DNA from: Pseudodesulfovibrio sp.
Lineage (GTDB): Bacteria; Desulfobacterota; Desulfovibrionia; Desulfovibrionales; Desulfovibrionaceae
NCBI GenBank assembly: GCA_022712815.1
Contig: JAFLJW010000243.1
Coordinates: forward strand, 1 to 8,107
Length of the DNA: 8,107 nucleotides
Direction: 5' to 3'
Part shown: in pieces, positions 1 through 5,224 of the stretch
How the letters are laid out: each line of letters begins with the position of its first letter
Numbering within the stretch: position 1 is the stretch's first letter
Notes under the pieces: model-generated
What the model saw: only the letters and a program-made list of their open reading frames with translations
What the model was told of the DNA's origin: nothing
Database searches by the model: none
Translations under genes and position numbers: made by a program

Positions 1-894
1 ACTCGCATTGCTTTTTGTGTTGTCCGTGTCGATTTCAGCCTGTCTTTCCTCAATGTATTTTGTCAGGTGCTGGACTTTCTTCAACCGTTTAATGAGTGCA
101 TCGTCTGCGAACCGGATGGACGACTGGTCGATTTTCAAGGCACGTTTGATGCGCCGTCCGCCTGATTGACTCATTCCGCGCCAGTTTTTGAACGGCGTAT
201 CCAGAAATTTATTGGTGGGGATGGCCGTGATGGTCTTGTCGAAATTCTGAATCTGGATAGTGTTCAGGGCCACGTCAATGACATCGCCGTCAGCGTTCAT
301 GGAAGGCATTTCAATCCAGTCGCCTTTGCGCAGCAAGTCATTGGCCGAGATTTGGATTCCCGCCACCAGCGAGAGAATGGTGTCGCGGAAAACCAACATG
401 AGTACGGCGGTCATGGCACCGATACCGGAGAGCAGTCCCCATGGCGACTTGCCCAGCAGGATGGCGATCACGGAAATTGCGCCGAGAATATAGGCAAAAA
501 GCTTGACGAGCTGAACATATCCCTTGATCGGGCGGCGGTTTGAGAGATCAAATGTCTGATAGAGCCGGACCAGTGCGTCGAGGAATTTTATCACCACCAG
601 AATCACGGCCATCGTGACGTACGCGTAGATGGCATCGTACAGTATGTCCTTGACATCAGGGAAGAAATCCACCCCCCAGAACAGGACCAGAGCCGGGGCC
701 AGCAACGCGGCTCGCGCAAACACTCCTTCCTCCATGAGGATGTTGTCAAAGGTATTGGCGGAGCGGCTGGAAAAGGCATGGGCTGCCCGGACCAGCAACA
801 GTCTGACAACGGCAAAGACGATCAGGGCCGCCAGAAATATGAGTCCGATTTTGGCCGTCATGTCCAACATGGGACTATTTGGGATGAGTATCAT
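1..894 (-). CDS. ybdG: YbdG-type MscS-family mechanosensitive channel (3' end cut off by window edge)
   Basis: This is an inner-membrane channel of the MscS superfamily, YbdG/MscM-like branch, which in E. coli gives small-conductance release of solutes on osmotic downshock. The reading frame is open from ATG at 894 down to base 1 (298 codons, no stop), so the C-terminus lies outside the window; E. coli YbdG has about 415 residues. AAGGAG (900-905 on the minus strand, 5-base spacer) fixes the start. Hydrophobic segments lie near residues 14-36, 60-76, 88-107, 128-147 and 152-180, the last being the pore-lining helix. Family signatures are RPIKGYVQLVK (121-131), GDWIEMP (191-197), NADGDVIDV (200-208), NFDKTITAIPTNKF (217-230) and NWRGMSQSGGRRIKRA (237-252), which closely resemble E. 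coli YbdG as I remember it. It is divergent from the phosphoesterase gene, with a 159-base spacer. The family call is secure; the conducted solute and gating are not visible. Confidence 0.93.
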   Translation of the reverse strand, partial: MILIPNSPMLDMTAKIGLIFLAALIVFAVVRLLLVRAAHAFSSRSANTFDNILMEEGVFARAALLAPALVLFWGVDFFPDVKDILYDAIYAYVTMAVILVVIKFLDALVRLYQTFDLSNRRPIKGYVQLVKLFAYILGAISVIAILLGKSPWGLLSGIGAMTAVLMLVFRDTILSLVAGIQISANDLLRKGDWIEMPSMNADGDVIDVALNTIQIQNFDKTITAIPTNKFLDTPFKNWRGMSQSGGRRIKRALKIDQSSIRFADDALIKRLKKVQHLTKYIEERQAEIDTDNTKSNAS

Positions 895-1053
895 CTGTTC
901 TCCTTAATTCCTTGTTGCTTTTGATCTATCAGATATGCATGGTTTTGAGAATCCGCAACGTCTGTGGGATTGTTTTTCTTTTCCCAATGATTTGACAATT
1001 CGTGCATTGTGAACCATTTGAAAGTAAATATCACTTTGGAGAGAATCGAGAGC
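895..1053. promoter_or_regulatory. Divergent intergenic region with candidate promoter for the phosphoesterase gene
   Basis: This AT-rich spacer separates the ybdG-like gene (minus) from the phosphoesterase gene (plus), so both promoters should lie here. On the plus strand a perfect TTGACA hexamer sits at 992-997, but 17 bases downstream there is only a poor -10 (CATTTG, 1015-1020). If real, transcription would begin near 1027, downstream of the GTG at 1009 and upstream of the ATG at 1054, which supports the shorter start. On the minus strand TTGCGG and TATCTG, 17 bases apart, form a weak candidate for ybdG. A short palindrome, ATCT-atc-AGAT, lies within about 925-935. None of these is strong. 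Confidence 0.3.
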
Positions 1054-2244
1054 ATGCTTATGTGGATTATCATTATTCTGACCGTAGCAACCCTGCTGAC
1101 CATGTATCTGGGAATGCGGCTGATCAACCCGACTCGTATGGGCCGCAAATGGAAGGTCGCGGCATGGCTGATTATGGCCGGGCTTTTGTTCGGCCAGCGG
1201 CTGACATGGTTTCTGCGCCGCGATGGTTTCGAGGGGGAGTTGTTCAACATCCTTGAATGGGTGGGCTACACCTTTCTCGGTCTGATCTCGATTCTGATTG
1301 TCTTCATGTTCCTCCGCGACATCCCACTCCTTGTCCGGGCCATCATGAGCGGCCTGTACAAGCTGTTTGTCAAGCGAAGCAAGCGGCCATACTTCACCTC
1401 GCCGAATCTGGAACGCCGCCGGTTCATGCTCAATGCGTCCAACGCTGTCATTTTGGGCGCAACCGTGCCGCTGACCGGCTACGCCATGTTCAACGCCCAT
1501 CGCAAACCCACTATCATATATAATGATCTGCCCATCCCGAACCTGCCCGAGGGGCTGGACGGATTCACTATCGCCCAGATTTCGGACACGCACATAGGCC
1601 CGACCCTGCGCGGCGACTGGCTACGCATGGTCGTGGACGAGGTCAACACGGTCGAGGCCGATTTGATCGTGCACACCGGGGACATGGTCGATGGTTCGGT
1701 GACCAGCATCGACGGGCTGGTCAAATCCCTGGCCGATCTCAAGGCCCGGTACGGCACGTGGTGGTGCACCGGCAATCACGAATATTATTCCGGCGTACAG
1801 GCATGGCTCAAGGAATCCGAGCGGCTCGGAATGCACCCCCTTGTCAACGAGCACACGCTCATTGACACGGGCAAGGGCAAAATTCTTCTGGCCGGTGTGA
1901 CTGATTATCGCAGCAGCCGCCTGGAGCCGTCCCATGTCTCATCGCCCGCAGATGCCATGAAAGGTGCGCCGGATCACGATGTTTCGATCCTGCTTGCGCA
2001 TCAGCCGAGGTCTGTTTTCGAGGCGAGCAAGGTCGGGTTTGATGTCCAGCTCTCCGGACACACCCACGGCGGCCAGTATTTCCCTTATACCCTCGCCATC
2101 CATCTCTTCCAACCCTACGTGCGAGGCCTGCACCTGCACGACGATACACTCCTTTATGTCAACACCGGCACCGGCTATTGGGGGCCGCCACTTCGGCTCG
2201 GATCAGTGCCGGAGATCACGCTGCATACCTTGAGAAAAAAATAG
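1054..2244 (+). CDS. Membrane-anchored calcineurin-like metallophosphoesterase (YkuE/YaeI type)
   Basis: This is a metal-dependent phosphoesterase of 396 residues fused to an N-terminal membrane region. Catalytic motifs run in order: DTH (178-180), GDMVD (209-213), GNHE (240-243), AHQP (H316) and GHTHGG (335-340), together the two-metal site of the calcineurin-like fold. Hydrophobic spans lie near residues 2-21, 35-53, 64-88 and 127-146. Loops after spans 1 and 3 are rich in Arg/Lys, so by the positive-inside rule the catalytic domain should be outside the cytoplasm. A twin-arginine-like RRRFML (121-126) precedes the last span. The frame extends upstream to GTG 1009, but ATG 1054 is preferred: it has GGAGAG at 1038-1043 (long, 10-base spacer) and begins directly with span 1. 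YkuE/YaeI relatives have been linked to lipid or phosphodiester hydrolysis (lipid A in some members); the substrate here is unknown. It appears monocistronic. Confidence 0.9.
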   Translation: MLMWIIIILTVATLLTMYLGMRLINPTRMGRKWKVAAWLIMAGLLFGQRLTWFLRRDGFEGELFNILEWVGYTFLGLISILIVFMFLRDIPLLVRAIMSGLYKLFVKRSKRPYFTSPNLERRRFMLNASNAVILGATVPLTGYAMFNAHRKPTIIYNDLPIPNLPEGLDGFTIAQISDTHIGPTLRGDWLRMVVDEVNTVEADLIVHTGDMVDGSVTSIDGLVKSLADLKARYGTWWCTGNHEYYSGVQAWLKESERLGMHPLVNEHTLIDTGKGKILLAGVTDYRSSRLEPSHVSSPADAMKGAPDHDVSILLAHQPRSVFEASKVGFDVQLSGHTHGGQYFPYTLAIHLFQPYVRGLHLHDDTLLYVNTGTGYWGPPLRLGSVPEITLHTLRKK

Positions 2245-2332
2245 AGGCATTCCCGGCAGCCATGGGAAAAAAGGTCAGGTCTTGAATTATCCGTTTTTGT
2301 CTATGTGCTCATGATTTTGCAAAGTAGGTATT

Positions 2333-2362
2333 TTGCAATCCTGTTGACGTCTATTTTAAATT
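2333..2362 (+). promoter_or_regulatory. Candidate sigma-70 promoter of the gntR operon
   Basis: TTGCAA (2333-2338) and TAAATT (2357-2362) are separated by 18 bases and each matches the sigma-70 consensus at four of six positions. The -10 overlaps the left arm of the operator-like repeat, which is the expected geometry for repression by a GntR-type protein. The start of transcription would lie near 2369, giving a leader of roughly 130 bases before the ATG at 2497. A second -35-like TTGACG (2344-2349) lacks a good partner. Confidence 0.4.
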
Positions 2363-2392
2363 GGTCTAACTGGATCAGTGGTCCAACCAATT
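2359..2392. promoter_or_regulatory. Tandem GntR/FadR-subfamily operator-like sites
   Basis: Two TGGT-N3-AC elements lie in tandem with centres 17 bases apart. TGGTCCAACCA (2379-2389) is a perfect match to the TGGTNNNACCA pattern used by many FadR-subfamily regulators, and TGGTCTAACTG (2362-2372) is a degenerate copy. The pair is enclosed by a perfect 7-base inverted repeat, AATTGGT (2359-2365) and ACCAATT (2386-2392), and has an inner palindrome ACTG-gat-CAGT (2369-2379). A third TGGTCC half-site lies at 2399-2404. The elements overlap the candidate -10 and start of transcription of the gntR gene, so autorepression is the natural reading. Binding is inferred from pattern and position only. 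Confidence 0.55.
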
Positions 2393-2403
2393 GTCGTGTG
2401 GTC

Positions 2404-2419
2404 CGAGGAGATTGCCTCG
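2404..2419 (+). other. Small hairpin in the gntR leader
   Basis: CGAGG (2404-2408) and CCTCG (2415-2419) form a perfect 5-base stem with a 6-base loop in the presumed untranslated leader, just downstream of the operator region. There is no following T-run, so it is not an intrinsic terminator. It could affect mRNA stability or be chance. Confidence 0.2.
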
Positions 2420-2496
2420 TGTGCGTTGGGGGAGAGCTTGTTCGGCCGGGTGAGAGTGGATATTGTGTTTTGAATGATTGAAAGAGGTAGCAGGGG

Positions 2497-3192
2497 ATGG
2501 ACGTCAGGCCGGTGGGCAGAAAGGGCATCTATGAGGACATTGTTCTTCAGATTCGAGCCATGATCGATCGGGGCGAGTTGAAGCCCGGTGACAGGTTGCC
2601 GTCTGAGCGCAGGTTGGCGGCGATGTTTTCCGTGTCCCGGAATACAGTGCGCGAGGCGATCAAGGCATTGTCGGAGAACGGTCTGCTGGAGAGTCGGCAG
2701 GGGGCCGGGACGTTCGTGAAGGAAGCCGATGGAGAGAGCTTTGCCAATATTTTTGCCGGGGCCATTTTTCGTGGTCAGCCCGGGGTGCGTGATATTTTTG
2801 AAGTCCGCAAACTCATAGAGCCGGAGATTGCGGCTCTGGCCGCCAGGAATGCATCGCCGGGCGATATCTTCAGGTTTGAGGCAGTGCTGACAGAGCAGGA
2901 GGCTGCGGTGGAAGTCGGTAGGTCCGGCAGATTTTTTGATCAGCGGTTTCATGAATTGCTGGCCGAGGCCTCTGGTAATGCTGTCTTGCGGGAGATTGTC
3001 GGTGCGCTGCATGACGATTTGACCGAGAGTCGATCAGACGGGCTTCAATCCCTGGAACGTCAGGAGGCATCGCTGGCGGCACACCGGGCTGTTTTCGAGG
3101 CCGTGAAGAACGGACATGTCATGCAGGCCGAGAAGGCCATGCGCGACCATCTGGATGAGGTGGAATCGATTGTATTTTCAGGAAACAGATAA
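2497..3192 (+). CDS. GntR-family transcriptional regulator, FadR subfamily (FCD effector domain)
   Basis: This 231-residue DNA-binding regulator is of usual length for the FadR subfamily. Residues 8-75 form the winged helix-turn-helix, with the hallmark GDRLPSERRLAAMF (31-44), SRNTVREAIKAL (47-58) and GLLESRQGAGTFV (62-74). The helical FCD domain follows from about residue 97. It keeps the Asp-x3-His ... His ... His metal set typical of FCD proteins: D148, H152, H196 and H218. A bound divalent metal and a small carboxylate effector are therefore likely. The start is supported by GAGGT at 2484-2488, 8 bases before ATG. It lies 29 bases upstream of the flavoenzyme gene in the same direction and has tandem operator-like sites at its promoter. 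It therefore probably represses its own operon until a 2-hydroxyacid or related metabolite appears, by analogy with LldR-type lactate regulators. The effector identity is inference. Confidence 0.92.
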   Translation: MDVRPVGRKGIYEDIVLQIRAMIDRGELKPGDRLPSERRLAAMFSVSRNTVREAIKALSENGLLESRQGAGTFVKEADGESFANIFAGAIFRGQPGVRDIFEVRKLIEPEIAALAARNASPGDIFRFEAVLTEQEAAVEVGRSGRFFDQRFHELLAEASGNAVLREIVGALHDDLTESRSDGLQSLERQEASLAAHRAVFEAVKNGHVMQAEKAMRDHLDEVESIVFSGNR

Positions 3193-3221
3193 AGCATATT
3201 TTTTTACCAAAGGAAGATAGC

Positions 3222-4241
3222 ATGAAGGAAATCAACGAGAAGGCACGTGAACTGATGAAGGGTTTTTGTCGCGTTTGCAAGGTCTGCGATGGCAAGGCCT
3301 GCGCCGGGGAGGTGCCTGGCATGGGTGGGCTTGGTACGGCTTCGTCTTTCAAGAGTAATGTCAAGGCCCTGGCAAATGTGCGTCTCAACATGCGTCTGTT
3401 GCACGATGTCACCGCGCCGGACACGAAGACCTCTGTTCTTGGTCTTGATCTCGACATGCCGGTCCTGGCCGCGCCCATCGGCGGCGTGTCCTTCAATATG
3501 GGCGGCGGTATTTCTGAGGAAGAGTACATTGATGCGGTGGTCGGCGGTTGCAGGGCCAGGGGCATCATCGGTTGCACCGGTGACGGTGTGCCGGACTTCC
3601 TTCACGAGGCTGGTTATTCAGCCATCAAGAAGAACGATGGCCTCGGTATCCCGTTCATCAAGCCGTGGGAAGGTGACGAACTGGACGAGAAGCTGGAAAA
3701 AGCCCGTGCTACCGGCTGTACGGTTTTTGGCATGGATGTGGATGCTGCCGGGCTGATGACGCTTCGGCAAATGGGCCGCCCGGTCGCGCCCAAGACCCCG
3801 GAGGAGCTTGAGAAGATCATCGCAAAGGTCCACGACTGGGGCGGCAAATTTGTTCTCAAGGGCGTCATGACGCCGGATGAGGCCAAACTCGCTGTGACCA
3901 TGGGAGCCGATGGCATCGTCATTTCCAATCACGGCGGTCGTGTGCTCGATTACACCCCCGGAACCGCAGAGGTCCTCTCTGACGTGGCCGGAGCCGTCAA
4001 GGGGCAGATCGCTGTGCTGGTCGACGGTGGCGTACGCTCCGGCATTGACGTACTCAAGATGCTTGCCTTGGGTGCGGATGCGGTCATGATCGGTCGCCCG
4101 GTGTCAGTCGCTGCGGTCGGCGGGTTGCAGGAGGGCGTGGAAAAGTATTTCGAGAACGTCAAGGCGCAACTGCTTCAGGGCATGGTCCTGACCGGCTCCC
4201 AGAACATCAAGGCCATCAAGCCTTCCGTTCTTTTCGATTAA
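3222..4241 (+). CDS. FMN-dependent alpha-hydroxyacid dehydrogenase/oxidase-like protein with Cys-rich N-terminus
   Basis: This TIM-barrel flavoprotein of 339 residues belongs to the L-2-hydroxyacid oxidase family, whose members oxidise lactate, glycolate or mandelate to 2-oxoacids. Recognisable elements are APIGG (84-88), K213 (VLKGV), the catalytic-base motif SNHGGR (235-240; H237, R240), the FMN-phosphate loops DGGVRSGIDVLK (268-279) and GRP (291-293), and an Asp pair at 172/174 near the usual active-site Asp. The N-terminus carries C16, C19, C22 and C27 (CxxCxxCxxxxC) in place of the usual substrate-binding start, and the QLYVY segment of classical members is replaced by PFIKPW (144-149). 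No cytochrome b2 domain or signal peptide is present, so it should be cytoplasmic. The start is set by AGGA (3211-3214), 7 bases before ATG. It is second in the gntR operon. I recall similar short Cys-rich homologues in clostridia and deltaproteobacteria, mostly uncharacterised. The family is secure; substrate and electron acceptor are open. Confidence 0.88.
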   Translation: MKEINEKARELMKGFCRVCKVCDGKACAGEVPGMGGLGTASSFKSNVKALANVRLNMRLLHDVTAPDTKTSVLGLDLDMPVLAAPIGGVSFNMGGGISEEEYIDAVVGGCRARGIIGCTGDGVPDFLHEAGYSAIKKNDGLGIPFIKPWEGDELDEKLEKARATGCTVFGMDVDAAGLMTLRQMGRPVAPKTPEELEKIIAKVHDWGGKFVLKGVMTPDEAKLAVTMGADGIVISNHGGRVLDYTPGTAEVLSDVAGAVKGQIAVLVDGGVRSGIDVLKMLALGADAVMIGRPVSVAAVGGLQEGVEKYFENVKAQLLQGMVLTGSQNIKAIKPSVLFD

Positions 4242-4253
4242 ACACGAATAACC

Positions 4254-4282
4254 ACAGGCCGTCCCTCTGCGGGGTGGCCTGT
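4254..4282 (+). other. Intercistronic hairpin upstream of the exporter gene
   Basis: ACAGGCC (4254-4260) pairs perfectly with GGCCTGT (4276-4282). Inward pairing adds two G-U and three C-G pairs, giving a stem of about 12 base pairs with a 5-base loop. It fills most of the 53-base gap between the flavoenzyme stop and the exporter start, ending 12 bases before ATG 4295. There is no U-run after it, so it is not a classical terminator. It may be an mRNA processing or stability element, or may limit translation of the exporter. Confidence 0.5.
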
Positions 4283-4294
4283 AAAGACATAATA

Positions 4295-5095
4295 ATGCTG
4301 ACAACATACCTTCTCTATATCATTCTCGGAGCGTTTGCCGGACTGCTAGCCGGGCTGCTTGGCATCGGCGGCGGACTGGTCATCGTGCCCATGCTGAACA
4401 TTGCCTTTGAGTGGCAGAACTTCCCAGAGCTGCACATCCAGCATGTAGCCCTAGGCACCTCGTTGGCGACCATCATATTTACGTCGCTTTCCAGCATGCG
4501 TGCTCATCACAAGCGCGGGGCCATCAACTACACGGCGTTTTGGCGGCTGACACCCGGTATTGTTACCGGTACCTATCTCGGCGCATGGGTGGCCACTTTG
4601 CTGCCGACCATGTTTCTCAAGGCGTTCTTCGGGTTCTTCCTTTATTACGTCGCCATCCAGATGCTCATGCGCATCAAGCCCAAGAGTGTACGTGATCTAC
4701 CCGGCCTGCCCGGTACGTTCGCTGCGGGTAATGGGATCGGTATCTTTTCCGCGCTGGTCGGCATTGGTGGCGGCACCTTGACCGTGCCGTTTTTGTCGTG
4801 GTGCAATCAGACCATGCATACGGCCATAGCCACGGCTGCGGCTGTCGGATTGCCCATCGCGTTGACCGGCACCGCAGGGTTTATCATCAACGGCATGGGG
4901 GTTGAGGGTATCCCCGGCCCGCATGTAGGGTATGTGTATATCCCGGCCTTTCTCGGCATTATTTCCATGAGCGTGTTAACCGCACCGCTGGGTGCGAAAT
5001 TGGCGCATTCCTTGCCGGTGGACAAGTTAAAGAGAATATTCGCGATATTGTTGCTTGTGGTGGGGACAAAGATGTTGTGGAGTGCGTTTATGTGA
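4295..5095 (+). CDS. TauE/SafE-family (TSUP) membrane anion exporter
   Basis: This is a polytopic inner-membrane transporter of 266 residues, normal for the TauE/SafE family, whose studied members export sulfite or organosulfonates such as sulfoacetate. Two half-repeats are visible, each with the family glycine motif: LGIGGGLVIVP (22-32) and VGIGGGTLTVP (155-165). These are followed by equivalent H-x-A-x-GTSLAT (50-59) and HTAIATAAAVGLP (175-187) segments. About eight hydrophobic spans can be drawn, with the positive RAHHKRG (69-75) and MRIKPK (125-130) loops presumably cytoplasmic. ATG 4295 is preferred over the in-frame GTG 4274 because it starts the first membrane span and GTG lies inside a strong hairpin; neither has a clear ribosome binding site. 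As third gene of the operon it may export a product or by-product of the upstream flavoenzyme. The substrate cannot be told from sequence; the family is large and mostly unassigned. Confidence 0.88.
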   Translation: MLTTYLLYIILGAFAGLLAGLLGIGGGLVIVPMLNIAFEWQNFPELHIQHVALGTSLATIIFTSLSSMRAHHKRGAINYTAFWRLTPGIVTGTYLGAWVATLLPTMFLKAFFGFFLYYVAIQMLMRIKPKSVRDLPGLPGTFAAGNGIGIFSALVGIGGGTLTVPFLSWCNQTMHTAIATAAAVGLPIALTGTAGFIINGMGVEGIPGPHVGYVYIPAFLGIISMSVLTAPLGAKLAHSLPVDKLKRIFAILLLVVGTKMLWSAFM

Positions 5096-5116
5096 GTGGT
5101 GGTATTGAAAACCAAC

Positions 5117-5157
5117 AAGGGCGAACCGCTTGATTTTTTCGCTTGAAGGTTCACCTT
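5117..5157 (+). terminator. Imperfect hairpin after the exporter gene, possible terminator
   Basis: AAGG (5117-5120) plus GAACC (5123-5127) pair with GGTTC (5148-5152) plus CCTT (5154-5157), giving a nine-pair stem with a 2x1 internal bulge and a 20-base loop. It is followed by only two more T bases before G. A competing stem, GCGAA (5121-5125) with TTCGC (5138-5142), spans the T6 run at 5134-5139. The position, 22 bases after the exporter stop, suits an operon end, but the structure is weak for an intrinsic terminator. Confidence 0.3.
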
Positions 5158-5161
5158 TTGC
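5148..5161 (+). promoter_or_regulatory. Candidate sigma-54 (-24/-12) promoter ahead of the sensor kinase gene
   Basis: GG at 5148-5149 and GC at 5160-5161 are exactly 10 bases apart, and the -12 side reads TTGCA, the sigma-54 consensus. The -24 side, AGGTTC, keeps only GG and C of TGGCAC. Transcription would start near 5172, leaving a leader of about 53 bases. The following response regulator could be of the sigma-54-activator type, which would make self-control reasonable, but only its receiver domain is visible. It overlaps the hairpin region, so this is tentative. Confidence 0.3.
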
Positions 5162-5224
5162 ATATGACCGGGAACGCTTGTGTTCCGTGATCTTTGCGGT
5201 GAGAGCGTCCAACACGAGGGTCTC

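Noticed and set aside
166..543. Plus-strand open frame of 125 codons inside the channel gene
   Set aside because: The minus strand carries clear YbdG motifs across the same bases, so this is a shadow frame.
1009..1053. GTG at 1009 as start of the phosphoesterase
   Set aside because: It adds 15 hydrophilic residues before the first membrane span, lacks a ribosome binding site, and would lie upstream of the transcript start implied by the TTGACA element.
904..1593. Antisense open frame of 229 codons across the divergent spacer and the phosphoesterase N-terminus
   Set aside because: It overlaps the ybdG promoter region and the membrane-span coding sequence. The product is hydrophilic, low-complexity and unlike any family I recognise.
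2250..2268. TTCCC...GGGAA hairpin just after the phosphoesterase stop as an intrinsic terminator
   Set aside because: The stem is only 5 base pairs and is followed by A residues, not T residues, on the coding strand. On the other strand the T-run lies on the wrong side.
2356..3012. Antisense open frame of 218 codons opposite the gntR gene
   Set aside because: The plus strand encodes a clear winged-helix and FCD regulator here; the antisense product has no recognisable feature and begins inside the opposing gene.
5171..5186. GGAAC-gcttgt-GTTCC inverted repeat as an operator or terminator
   Set aside because: It is a 5-base stem with no T-run and no match to a known operator pattern; too short to call.
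5180..5224. GTG at 5180 as start of the sensor kinase
   Set aside because: It would put 15 residues, some acidic, ahead of a clear Sec signal peptide, and the good ribosome binding site (5216-5220) serves ATG 5225.
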